NCBI GenBank assembly: GCA_043819345.1 | Contig: JBDREX010000057.1 | Location: forward strand, 1 to 20,415 | Direction: 5' to 3' | Source: CAYRDK01 sp043819345 | GTDB taxonomy: Bacteria; Omnitrophota; Gorgyraeia; Velamenicoccales; Velamenicoccaceae | Length of the DNA stretch: 20,415 nucleotides | Part shown: positions 13,567 through 20,335 of the stretch, piece by piece | Layout: each line of letters starts with the position of its first letter | Position numbering within the stretch: the first letter of the stretch is position 1 | The notes under the pieces: model-generated | The model's database searches: none | What the model saw: only the letters and a program-made list of their open reading frames with translations | Told to the model about the DNA's origin: nothing | Translations under genes and position numbers: made by a program

Positions 13567-13615
13567 CAGTTACCAGACGACAGAGGACAGAAGACAGAGA
13601 ACAGAAAACAGAAAC
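13567..13615 (+). repeat. Heptamer CAG-NNNN array, second locus
   Basis: Seven units: CAGTTAC, CAGACGA, CAGAGGA, CAGAAGA, CAGAGAA, CAGAAAA and CAGAAAC. The unit count equals that of the array at 6013-6061, but the middle units differ. Confidence 0.85.
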
Positions 13616-13666
13616 AAAAACAGAAACAGAAAATACAGAAACAAAAGCAAAACAAAAAGTAAAAAC

Positions 13667-13714
13667 GGGTTGATGGGTTTGCGAGTTGACGGGTTTGCGA
13701 GTTGACGGGTTGAA
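13667..13714 (+). repeat. Octamer array, second part
   Basis: Six units: GGGTTGAT, GGGTTTGC, GAGTTGAC, GGGTTTGC, GAGTTGAC and GGGTTGAA. The last unit begins the hairpin CGGGTT/AACCCG that opens the conserved 64-bp flank. Confidence 0.85.
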
Positions 13715-13770
13715 CTAGCTAACCCGCACACTCGAGCACTCGCTAATCTGCGTTTCTTGTCGTCATTCTG
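13707..13770 (+). repeat. Conserved 64-bp right flank of the octamer arrays, copy 1
   Basis: It aligns without gaps to 20221-20284 at 57 of 64 positions. It starts with a hairpin (CGGGTT paired with AACCCG), continues with CACACTCGAGCACTCGCTAA and ends in GTCATTCTG. At this copy the GTCATTCTG continues into a wider element, GTCATTCTGAGGAGGGTGAA through GACGAAGAATCT (13762-13797), with ATTCT/AGAAT ends. Confidence 0.85.
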
Positions 13771-13799
13771 AGGAGGGTGAAGCCCGACGAAGAATCTAA

Positions 13800-13824
13800 A
13801 CTAAAATCTCGTTAAGATTTTAGT
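13800..13824. repeat. Perfect 10-bp inverted repeat
   Basis: ACTAAAATCT (13800-13809) pairs exactly with AGATTTTAGT (13815-13824) around a 5-base loop. No U-tract follows, so it is not a convincing terminator. Two smaller hairpins follow: ATCAGC/GCTGAT (13844-13862) and TCCGCC/GGCGGA (13862-13876). Confidence 0.7.
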
Positions 13825-13881
13825 ATTAATTAAAATAAAGAGTATCAGCTCGTGAGGCTGATCCGCCTACGGCGGAAATTC

Positions 13882-13923
13882 GGCCTATTAACTTATGTTC
13901 ACTTCGTTCCATAAGTTAAGGCC
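13882..13923 (+). repeat. HB2 hairpin, copy 1
   Basis: GGCCT pairs with AGGCC and TAACTTATG with CATAAGTTA, with a two-base bulge (AT) on the left arm and a 12-base loop. The plan matches HB1, but stem bases and loop differ. This copy is preceded by the small hairpin TCCGCC/GGCGGA instead of HA. Confidence 0.9.
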
Positions 13924-13945
13924 TTTGAAAACAGGGAATAAACTA

Positions 13946-14002
13946 ACTCCTGGCATAACCACTGGGAAGATTCAAAGAATCTTCCTCAGTATGCTGCGGA
14001 GT
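13946..14002 (+). repeat. HA hairpin, copy 4
   Basis: Identical to HA copy 3 at 6334-6390, more than 7 kb away, including the outer ACTCC/GGAGT pairing and the GGAAGATTC/GAATCTTCC core. Confidence 0.9.
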
Positions 14003-14008
14003 AAATTC

Positions 14009-14050
14009 GGCCTATTAACTTATGTTCACTTCGTTCCATAAGTTAAGGCC
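14009..14050 (+). repeat. HB2 hairpin, copy 2, just before the DUF5661-type gene
   Basis: Identical to HB2 copy 1 and 127 bp after it. It ends 19 bp before the ATG at 14070, the same distance that separates HB1 copy 3 from the mlaD ATG. Confidence 0.9.
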
Positions 14051-14069
14051 TCATTTAAAGGAGGGTGGT

Positions 14070-14345
14070 ATGTCGTCAAAAAAAGAGTTTTCGGAAGATG
14101 AGGCAAAAAAGATTGGTGATCAGCTTGGGATCAAATGGGATCAGTTTGATGTCGAGCAATTCAGGATTGGTATGAATGTGGAGTTGGAGCATGGCGCGCA
14201 TGATTTAGAAACCAATGTGACCAATGATGATGCTTTAATAACTGGGAAAATCGCCTTAGCGCACTTAAATGAGTTTCCTGATTATTATACCCGTCTTGAG
14301 GAAATGGAAGAGGAAGCCAAAAAGTTTTGGAAATCCAAAAAATAG
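14070..14345 (+). CDS. Small DUF5661-type protein of unknown function
   Basis: A 91-residue soluble, acidic protein. The central phrases RIGMNVELEHG, TNVTNDDALITGKIALAHL and EFPDYYTRLEEMEEEAKKFW match what I recall of DUF5661, a family found in bacteria and phages with no established role. No signal peptide or membrane segment is present. A longer frame opens at 14022 but reads through the HB2 hairpin, so ATG 14070 with AGGAGG (14059-14064) was chosen. The stop codon lies within the stem of a terminator shared with the convergent aminotransferase operon. Confidence 0.82.
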   Translation: MSSKKEFSEDEAKKIGDQLGIKWDQFDVEQFRIGMNVELEHGAHDLETNVTNDDALITGKIALAHLNEFPDYYTRLEEMEEEAKKFWKSKK

Positions 14346-14373
14346 AGGCTTGATTAATGCCTCTATTTTGTTT
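14336..14373. terminator. Bidirectional terminator between convergent genes
   Basis: A perfect 9-bp stem, AATAGAGGC (14341-14349) with GCCTCTATT (14359-14367), has TTTTGTTT on its right side and an A-run (14337-14342) on its left. It can therefore end transcripts in both directions. It serves the DUF5661-type gene on the plus strand and the DegT operon on the minus strand. Confidence 0.85.
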
Positions 14374-14435
14374 AATAAAATAAGTTTATTAGGCAGGTGC
14401 TCTTTTGTTGGTTTGCGTTGGATTTTTATAGATTG

Positions 14436-15671
14436 CTATTTTTTCTGTTTTGTATCATTTAAGGCAATACATGCCATGACGGTATCAATGATATATTGAG
14501 CTTCTTTTTCAGTCATATCGTCATAAATAGGGATTTGAATATTAGAGCTATAAAGTTGCATGGTGACAGGACAGCGTTCAAAATTAACCGTGTAAAATGA
14601 ACAGTTGTCTGTGATCTCAGATTTGATGCCGCAATCTATGCCTTTTCTGATCAGCTTTTTCCTAATGAGTGCCAAATTAACGATTGAGGGCGCGGCCACA
14701 TTGATAACATAAAAGTAATAGACGCGCTTGCTATCGAGTAGGGATTTTTGGGGCAGGGCCGGTTCTTTAAGTCCATTGTCCAGGATTTTAGCAATTTGTT
14801 CTCTTTGGCTGTTTCTTGTGTTAAGGCTCTTCAATTGTTTTAATCCTATGAGTGATTGAAGATTTGAGAATCTGCAATATTTCGCACGATTTAATTTATG
14901 GAGCAAAAGGTATAAGCCGGTCATAATCTTTGTCGTTATTTCAAATCTGAAGAATAAAGCAAATATCGGAAACAAAAGGCCCTCTCCTAAAGATACCTGC
15001 AAATATGTCATAGCGATTTTAGTCAGGATTTTAAAATATTTAAAAGGGTGCTTTTCTACCGCGTTGAATGCTCTGGATGCGATAACAGGGCTATTTGTTG
15101 TGATCATTCCGCCCCCAAAAGTGTTTAAGAGTTTTGAGGATTCAAAGCTGAAGAAAGCCGCGTCTCCCAGAGTGCCGACTTTTTCGTTTTCAATTTCTGC
15201 TCCTAAGGCATGAGCGCAATCTTCAATAACCTTGATGTTATGTTGCCTGGCAAGGCTTTTGATTTTTAACATATTGCAGGGTACACCGAATATGTGCGTA
15301 GCAATGATGGCTTTGCTTTTCGCTGTTATGGCTTTTTCCAGCAGTTCGCAATTCATATTGAAAGTATCTTTTTCTACATCTATGAGCTTGACAGTGAATC
15401 CTTTTTTCTTGATGAGTGTGACAAGATCTTTTAAGGTGTAGGCAGGCATGATTATTTCGCTTCCTTTTTCCAGTTCTAGCGCGTCAAGGATGATGGATAG
15501 CCCAGCCCGCCCTGAAGAGACGCTGATCGCATGCATCGCTCCAATGTACTTGGCAAATTCTTCTTCAAAAAGGCGGATGTAGCGGCCTTGTTGGACGTGC
15601 CCTGTCATGATGCAGTCTAAAATATCTTTAGGTTCATGTGGATAAAAACGAATTTTTCTTCTTCGGATCAT
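14436..15671 (-). CDS. DegT/DnrJ/EryC1/StrS family PLP-dependent aminotransferase
   Basis: A 411-residue fold-type I PLP enzyme. The N-terminal phrase GHVQQGRYIRLFEEEFAKYI, SSGRAGLSI near residue 52, the cofactor aspartate Asp151 in KVIEDCAHALGAE, and the Schiff-base Lys180 in FFSFESSKLLNTFGGGMI are all family features. These enzymes usually transfer an amino group to a keto sugar for surface glycans or modified lipids. A region at about 212-250 (YLQVSLGEGLLFPIFALFFR) is more hydrophobic than in soluble sugar aminotransferases and may touch the membrane. GGTG (15677-15680) serves as ribosome site. It is the last gene of a three-gene minus-strand operon, 15 bp after the radical SAM gene. The actual substrate is unknown. 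Confidence 0.88.
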   Translation of the reverse strand: MIRRRKIRFYPHEPKDILDCIMTGHVQQGRYIRLFEEEFAKYIGAMHAISVSSGRAGLSIILDALELEKGSEIIMPAYTLKDLVTLIKKKGFTVKLIDVEKDTFNMNCELLEKAITAKSKAIIATHIFGVPCNMLKIKSLARQHNIKVIEDCAHALGAEIENEKVGTLGDAAFFSFESSKLLNTFGGGMITTNSPVIASRAFNAVEKHPFKYFKILTKIAMTYLQVSLGEGLLFPIFALFFRFEITTKIMTGLYLLLHKLNRAKYCRFSNLQSLIGLKQLKSLNTRNSQREQIAKILDNGLKEPALPQKSLLDSKRVYYFYVINVAAPSIVNLALIRKKLIRKGIDCGIKSEITDNCSFYTVNFERCPVTMQLYSSNIQIPIYDDMTEKEAQYIIDTVMACIALNDTKQKK

Positions 15672-15686
15672 AATTTCACCAATAAA

Positions 15687-17108
15687 CTAAAAAAGTGTTG
15701 AGTTGTTTTTTGAAGGCAGCATCATGCTAATTGTATTCTTAACCAGATATCTTAAAATAACAAGGTTTTTTAAATAAAATCCGCAGTATTTCCTTGTGTG
15801 GGTGAATAGAAATGATGGCCTGAGTATAAACTTTGCGTAAAAATAGTTTCTCTTTTTGTTGAGAGGCGATTTTTTGAAAGTTATGTGGTGATGCATGTTT
15901 TCTAAATCTGCCAGAGAGATGTTTTTCTTGTTATTGTCGTAGGCTTGGCATCCCGGATAGAGGGTAAACAGATGCAGCTTGATTAGATCTGGGTCAAGAT
16001 TAATGGCCAATCTGATGCTTTCTTCAATATCCTGGTCTGTTTCCTGTGGAATACCGATGATAAATAATGCACACGTTGCTATACCGTGTGCTTTGATCTT
16101 TTTAAAAATGCGCAGGCATTTGTTTTTCCAGTTCTTGCTGTCTGTTGTTTTCTGCAGAGTTTTTAGTAATTTTTCTGAGGCAGTTTCTACACCTAATTGC
16201 AGAAGGATGCATCCCGCTTTTTTCATCAATGCCAGATTTTTATCATTTAAGGGAGCATCTATTCTGGTTTGGGCGCTCCATTTGATTTTTATATTTTTTT
16301 CAATAAGCGCGTGTAAAAAATCTGATAACCATTTTTGGTCTGCCCCGAAATTGTCATCTTCGAAAGAGATGAAATTTGCTCCCTGTCTGGCCATATTTGA
16401 AATTTCAGTTATGACTGTTGAGACGGGCCTGTGCCGGATAGTTTTACCATAACTTTTGCGCACCATAGGAGAACAAAAAACACAGTTATGGGGGCATCCG
16501 CGAGACGTCATGGTATAGCCTGAGATCAGCTTTTGGTTGAGGCGCAGGGGGTAGGTAAAAGGATAAGCGCGTAGTTCTTGTTGTGTAAAGTCCAGCGGGG
16601 AAAGCTGTGTTAAATCTCCAACAATATTGATTCTGTCGTTAACCATTTCTTTTTTATAAAACTCAATCAGGTCTTCTTTTTTAATACTGTGTCGTGCCAA
16701 TTTTTCAAAAAAGAAACTGATGGCTTCTTCCGGCTCTCCGGGAATACAGAAATCAAAAATATCTTTATCCAGAAGGTATTCGTGATGTCTGGCGGTGATA
16801 TCTGGCCCGATGCCTATTTTTAATAAGTTGTGATATTGAACCGCGGAGGAAAAAGCCAGGAAATTTTGTTTTTCTGCTGGTTTTTCAATGTAAGCGATGA
16901 GGCAGTCTGGGCGAAACTCCATGGCGGCGCCGGTTAAGTTTTGAGTGTTGTTATAAATCCAGCTATCAATCAATTTTGTCTGAAGGTTAAATTTCTGTTC
17001 AAGGCATAACTGAATATGTTTCAAAGTCAGCGGAGGATACTTGTGCAAAGGGTGCCTGATCTTTTGAAATACCGGATTTTTAAACCGCATTAAAAGGATT
17101 TTCTTCAT
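15687..17108 (-). CDS. B12-binding-type radical SAM protein
   Basis: A 473-residue protein. The N-terminal part (about 1-140) looks like a cobalamin-binding Rossmann domain, with DCLIAYIEKPAEKQ, KIGIGPDITA and the late FCIPGEPEEAI typical of such enzymes. However, the DxHxxG motif that places a histidine under cobalt is not visible. The radical SAM core follows, with CX3CX2C at C205, C209 and C212 (TSRGCPHNCVFCSP), the phrase ISFEDDNFGADQKWLSDF, and LGVETASEKLLKTL. The C-terminal part is basic and helical. The neighbouring membrane glycosyltransferase and DegT enzyme suggest modification of a lipid or envelope sugar. It starts 2 bp after the glycosyltransferase gene, so the two are surely one transcript. 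Confidence 0.88.
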   Translation of the reverse strand: MKKILLMRFKNPVFQKIRHPLHKYPPLTLKHIQLCLEQKFNLQTKLIDSWIYNNTQNLTGAAMEFRPDCLIAYIEKPAEKQNFLAFSSAVQYHNLLKIGIGPDITARHHEYLLDKDIFDFCIPGEPEEAISFFFEKLARHSIKKEDLIEFYKKEMVNDRINIVGDLTQLSPLDFTQQELRAYPFTYPLRLNQKLISGYTMTSRGCPHNCVFCSPMVRKSYGKTIRHRPVSTVITEISNMARQGANFISFEDDNFGADQKWLSDFLHALIEKNIKIKWSAQTRIDAPLNDKNLALMKKAGCILLQLGVETASEKLLKTLQKTTDSKNWKNKCLRIFKKIKAHGIATCALFIIGIPQETDQDIEESIRLAINLDPDLIKLHLFTLYPGCQAYDNNKKNISLADLENMHHHITFKKSPLNKKRNYFYAKFILRPSFLFTHTRKYCGFYLKNLVILRYLVKNTISMMLPSKNNSTLF

Positions 17109-17110
17109 TA

Positions 17111-18712
17111 TCAGTAAGGGCGTTCTTTTTTAGCTGTTAGCAATATTAGTGAACAGGGGTCGGATTTGCTATTATTGTCCAAAAGGATATCAAAATCATA
17201 GTTCTTTTTTAGATAATTTTCAAGAGGCATCCTCTCTTTTTCGTTTTTACGGTACCAATAATCCTGAAAAAGGATGGCTTTTTTTGGTTTGTTTTCAAGA
17301 TTTACAAATAAAAATGGCGTGATCGCTTTTTTATGAATGCTTGATATGATGATATTTGGGTTGAAGCTTATAATGTAGATGTCTTCTGGTATCTTGTTTT
17401 TGTTTGTCAGGATAAATTGATATTCGCTATTTTTGGAGTCACTTAAGGTTTTTGATATGGTTGTGCTTAGCGGGAAGAAAGTACTGAGAAAGACGCTTGC
17501 CAGCAGGATAAATATGATATTTCTTTTTATGACGAGTTTATTGGCCCAACGGTTGGATAAGGCAAAAATGCCATAAGCAGCCATGAGTATGATGGGAATA
17601 TATAAATTGAGCGCGTGGCGGTCAGATATTGAGTTGAATCTACCCGTATAGTGTGCTGAATAAACCAAAAGAAAAATGCAGAACCAGATAGATAAGAATA
17701 TAGCCGCCCTTCTTTTGTGTTTAAAAAGTTTGATAAAACCGAATATCGCCAAAAATGTTACGCTTGCTGGGTGTCCAGGGCCGAACCAAAAAGTCAGGTT
17801 TCCGGGAAGACTTTTCTGCAGGAAAAACAGGCGTGTTGGTAGGCTATCTGCCCAGCCAGTCTCTTTAATTGTAAAAATTGCATAGTAGAAATTATGCAGG
17901 AAATAGAATGATATGAGGGGGAGTAAAATGATAGTGGCAAGTGTTGTGTGAAATATGATTTTTTTTCGCGGGAAATCGGCCCGTTTTGTAAAAAAGATAA
18001 CAAAAAGAGGGATAAGCAATAAGAGTATTCCGTTCTCCGGCCGGGTATAAATGGCAAAGGCTGTTGTGAATATTAACAAGAGTAAGTGTTTGAATTTGGC
18101 ATATTTTGCGTATAGGGCTGCAGTCCAAAGTGATAGCAGAAGAAAAAAGAAAGAGCAGATTTCTGTGCTTGTTGAGCCGGAGTATTTTAGATGTACAGGG
18201 GCCAATGCCAGCAAGAACGCGCTGTAAAGGGCTGTGGTTTTTTCAGTAAAAAGAGCGTATGCGAGTAAAAACATTAACAGAATAGATAATGCGCTGATTA
18301 CGGCGGTTGTATTGAAGGCCGTATTCTCAGAAACGCTGAAAAGGTTGTAAGAGAGTGCCAGGATCATATGATAGCCAGGGGGCCAGGTTTTCATAAGGGT
18401 TTCTTCGGGATGATTGTAGGTTCCTTGAAGAGTTTCTGAATACTTGTGGTGAAAGTGCAAATTTTCAGCGATACTGAGGTGTTCAAATTCGTCATGGTAG
18501 GTGTGGTGCATATGCGGGATAACCCATAAACGGACTCCAAGGCCGGCTATGATAATAATAAAAAACGCTATCCAGGTTTTTTTGTCGATATTCTTATAGA
18601 GACAAACGATATCTTTAGCATTAAAGATAAGCATAATGAGAATGCCGATTAAAATAAACAAAAGGAGAGGGTAGTAATAATTGATTAAGAAAAGCACAAT
18701 GTGCTCAGTCAT
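17111..18712 (-). CDS. Multi-spanning membrane glycosyltransferase (GT39/GT83-like)
   Basis: A 533-residue inner-membrane protein with about 10 or more hydrophobic segments and a soluble C-terminal part of about 110 residues. The first outside loop carries the acidic catalytic motif HDEFEH (Asp74, Glu75), as in the ArnT/PMT family that uses polyprenyl-phosphate sugar donors. WPPGYHMILAL and SGSTSTEICSFFFLLLSLW are also typical of the family. It is the first gene of the minus-strand operon, downstream of the promoter at 18777-18805. The ATG has no obvious ribosome site, so the start is less certain. The acceptor (lipid, glycan or protein) cannot be told from sequence. Confidence 0.85.
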   Translation of the reverse strand: MTEHIVLFLINYYYPLLLFILIGILIMLIFNAKDIVCLYKNIDKKTWIAFFIIIIAGLGVRLWVIPHMHHTYHDEFEHLSIAENLHFHHKYSETLQGTYNHPEETLMKTWPPGYHMILALSYNLFSVSENTAFNTTAVISALSILLMFLLAYALFTEKTTALYSAFLLALAPVHLKYSGSTSTEICSFFFLLLSLWTAALYAKYAKFKHLLLLIFTTAFAIYTRPENGILLLLIPLFVIFFTKRADFPRKKIIFHTTLATIILLPLISFYFLHNFYYAIFTIKETGWADSLPTRLFFLQKSLPGNLTFWFGPGHPASVTFLAIFGFIKLFKHKRRAAIFLSIWFCIFLLVYSAHYTGRFNSISDRHALNLYIPIILMAAYGIFALSNRWANKLVIKRNIIFILLASVFLSTFFPLSTTISKTLSDSKNSEYQFILTNKNKIPEDIYIISFNPNIIISSIHKKAITPFLFVNLENKPKKAILFQDYWYRKNEKERMPLENYLKKNYDFDILLDNNSKSDPCSLILLTAKKERPY

Positions 18713-18776
18713 GTTTTGAGATGTGTTTTAGGTGGTAGTTATGTTTTTTCAGGAGCATAAGAAATAGTTTCATTTG

Positions 18777-18805
18777 ATTCTATCATTTATGTTTTCTTGG
18801 GACAA
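18777..18805 (-). promoter_or_regulatory. Sigma-70-like promoter for the glycosyltransferase operon
   Basis: Read on the minus strand, TTGTCC (18805-18800), a 17-bp spacer and TAGAAT (18782-18777) match a standard promoter closely. Transcription would begin about 60 bp before the ATG at 18712. Confidence 0.6.
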
Positions 18806-18842
18806 TTTGTTTTTTGCGAAAGGCATTTTTTATATAATCTAC

Positions 18843-18871
18843 TTGAAGCATGAAGGGTAGGCAAATATAAT
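18843..18871 (+). promoter_or_regulatory. Sigma-70-like promoter for the second receiver gene
   Basis: TTGAAG (18843-18848), a 17-bp spacer and a perfect TATAAT (18866-18871) lie 82 bp before the ATG at 18953. A second TATAAT (18833-18838) just upstream has no good -35 partner. Confidence 0.65.
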
Positions 18872-18952
18872 ATAACAAACTTAATACTTTTTAAATCTTT
18901 TGTTATGAAAAGATTCAGGCAGCTTTGGTTTTAAAGAAAGGATTTTAGGCTC

Positions 18953-19327
18953 ATGGCGTTAGAAAAGAAAAAAATATTGGTTGTGGATGATGAGGTGGAT
19001 ATTGTTGAGATCTTGCAGTCCAGATTAAAGGAACATGATTACGATGTTGTTTGTGCTTTTGATGGGGAAGAGGCATTGCTGAAGACACGGCAGGAAAAAC
19101 CGGATTTGGTTATTTTAGACATCATGCTTCCAAAAATGGATGGTTACGAGGTCTGCAGCATCATAAGGTCAGAAGAAGCCGTAAAGAATATTCCTATTGT
19201 TATGTTGACCGCTTGCAGCAGGATGGATAATATAAAGAAGGGTATGGATTTGGGTGCTGTTTCTTATGTGGCTAAGCCTTTGAAATTAGATGTTTTGTTG
19301 GGGATTATTAAGGCTATTCTTCCGTAA
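18953..19327 (+). CDS. Stand-alone response-regulator receiver domain (CheY-like)
   Basis: A 124-residue receiver domain without output domain. The acid pair is Asp12-Asp13 in VVDDEVDIVE, the phospho-acceptor is Asp56 in LVILDIMLPKMDGYE, the switch threonine is Thr86 in VMLTACS, and the conserved lysine is Lys108 in VAKPLKLD. All phosphotransfer residues are intact. It lies downstream of its own promoter and is divergent from the glycosyltransferase operon. An octamer array begins one base after its stop codon. Its kinase partner is not in the window. The sequence is related to the receiver at 13110 only at family level. Confidence 0.94.
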   Translation: MALEKKKILVVDDEVDIVEILQSRLKEHDYDVVCAFDGEEALLKTRQEKPDLVILDIMLPKMDGYEVCSIIRSEEAVKNIPIVMLTACSRMDNIKKGMDLGAVSYVAKPLKLDVLLGIIKAILP

Positions 19328-19328
19328 C

Positions 19329-19392
19329 GAGTTTGCGGGTTGACGGGTTTGCGAGTTGACGGGTTTGCGAGTTTGCGGGTTGACGAGTAAAA
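19329..19392 (+). repeat. Octamer array (8 units) after the second receiver gene
   Basis: The units are GAGTTTGC, GGGTTGAC, GGGTTTGC, GAGTTGAC, GGGTTTGC, GAGTTTGC, GGGTTGAC and GAGTAAAA. The array starts one base after the TAA stop and ends about 40 bp before the next gene. Confidence 0.88.
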
Positions 19393-19432
19393 GCAAAAGC
19401 GAAAAAATATATATCGTAGAGAGGGGTGGTCT

Positions 19433-20074
19433 ATGTATCAACCTGAAAAAACCATGAAAACGATAGAAAGGCCTTTTGTATTGCTGTTGGCTGTTTTATT
19501 TTCCTGTCTTTTTATTTCTGCTTCAGGGGCGCAGGAAACTGTTTTGCAAGAGCAGGACATGCCTTTTTATGTCTATTACGATACGGGTTCATCCCGTAAT
19601 CATTTTTATCCTTCCGGGTGGATGGGTGATTGGGGAGAAATAAAATTTAATGATGATTGCAGAACAGGCTTTCATGGTGGGCACAGTTGTATTCGCGTTA
19701 CTTATTTTGCCAAAGGTTTTAATGGTGCAGGTTGGGTAGGGATTTATTGGCAGGATCCTCTGAAAAATTGGGGAACTGTTGAAGGCGGTTATAATTTAGG
19801 TAAGGCAAGGAGGCTGTCGTTTTATGCTAGAGGAGAACGCGGAGGAGAAGTTATATCGGAATTTAAGGTGGGTGGCATTACGGGGGATTATCCTGATTCA
19901 GGTACCGCTTCTATTGGGCCAGTTGTTTTGACGGATCAATGGCAACAATACACGATTGATTTGAGCGATACGGAATTATCTCATATAAGCGGTGGTTTTT
20001 GCTGGTCCACGAGCAGAGATGCTAATTCTGGCCAGCCCATTACTTTCTTTTTAGACGACATAAGGTATGAGTGA
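19433..20074 (+). CDS. Secreted beta-sandwich protein, possible carbohydrate-binding module
   Basis: A 213-residue exported protein. A signal peptide covers about residues 1-38, with a hydrophobic stretch FVLLLAVLFSCLFISASG and probable cleavage near SGA|QE. The mature region is rich in Trp, Tyr and Gly: PSGWMGDWGEIKFND, GAGWVGIYWQDPLKNWGT, RLSFYARGERGGEVI, QWQQYTIDL and the end TFFLDDIRYE. That ending and the strand pattern resemble galactose-binding-like jelly-roll domains (CBM-type or CIA30-like). Two cysteines (DDC...HSC) may form a disulfide. No catalytic domain is present, so binding or structural use at the surface is likely. GAGGGG (19421-19426) supports ATG 19433; ATG 19454 is an alternative. 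Confidence 0.7.
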   Translation: MYQPEKTMKTIERPFVLLLAVLFSCLFISASGAQETVLQEQDMPFYVYYDTGSSRNHFYPSGWMGDWGEIKFNDDCRTGFHGGHSCIRVTYFAKGFNGAGWVGIYWQDPLKNWGTVEGGYNLGKARRLSFYARGERGGEVISEFKVGGITGDYPDSGTASIGPVVLTDQWQQYTIDLSDTELSHISGGFCWSTSRDANSGQPITFFLDDIRYE

Positions 20075-20124
20075 TATTTAGGGGACAGAGAGAAAACAAA
20101 GATTTAGAGTGTCAGAGTAAAAAC

Positions 20125-20228
20125 GAGTTTGCGGGTTGACGGGTTTGCGGGTTTGCGGGTTGACGGGTTGACGGGTTGACGGGTTGACGGGTTGACGGGT
20201 TTGCGGGTTTGCGGGTTGACGGGTTAAG
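20125..20228 (+). repeat. Longest octamer array: 12 full units plus one degenerate
   Basis: With A for GGGTTGAC and B for GGGTTTGC (the first unit is GAGTTTGC), the order is B A B B A A A A A B B A, then GGGTTAAG. All units are exactly 8 bp, giving 104 bp with no indel. Confidence 0.92.
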
Positions 20229-20284
20229 CTGGCTAACCCGCACACTCGAGCACTCGCTAACACGCGTTTCTTGCCGTCATTCTG
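20221..20284 (+). repeat. Conserved 64-bp right flank of the octamer arrays, copy 2
   Basis: It matches 13707-13770 at 57 of 64 positions without gaps, including the CGGGTT/AACCCG hairpin and the CACACTCGAGCACTCGCTAA core. Similarity stops right after GTCATTCTG; the wider TCATTCTG element of the first copy is absent here. Confidence 0.85.
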
Positions 20285-20304
20285 GGCATAAAGGTTAAAA
20301 AGTG

Positions 20305-20335
20305 TTGCTGCCAAAATTTGTAATATGTTTATAAT
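20305..20335 (+). promoter_or_regulatory. Candidate promoter for the final partial gene
   Basis: TTGCTG (20305-20310) and a perfect TATAAT (20330-20335) are separated by 19 bp, slightly long for sigma-70. The position, about 50 bp before the ATG at 20384, fits. Confidence 0.4.

Larger units (their letters stand above)
13479..14069 (+). repeat. Second repeat island, between the receiver and the DUF5661-type gene
   Basis: These 591 bp contain no gene. In order there is a left flank (TTTAGAGTGTCAGAG, 13481-13495, also at 20103-20117), an octamer array (13516-13555), a heptamer array (13567-13615), an A/C-rich tract, a second octamer array (13667-13714), a 64-bp conserved flank (13707-13770), a TCATTCTG element (13762-13797), three simple hairpins (13800-13876), HB2 copy 1, HA copy 4 and HB2 copy 2. 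The AGGAGG of the next gene (14059-14064) follows. Confidence 0.9.

Noticed and set aside
13800..13824. Terminator for the receiver gene at 13110
   Set aside because: The 10-bp inverted repeat is perfect but AT-rich, lies more than 300 bp after the gene and is not followed by a U-run.
14022..14069. Upstream start for the DUF5661-type gene
   Set aside because: The extension would translate the HB2 hairpin. The strong AGGAGG at 14059-14064 clearly points to ATG 14070.
20125..20228. CRISPR or iteron-type replication origin
   Set aside because: The 8-bp units have no spacers. No replication initiator gene or AT-rich unwinding region is associated, and several similar arrays lie in ordinary intergenic sites.
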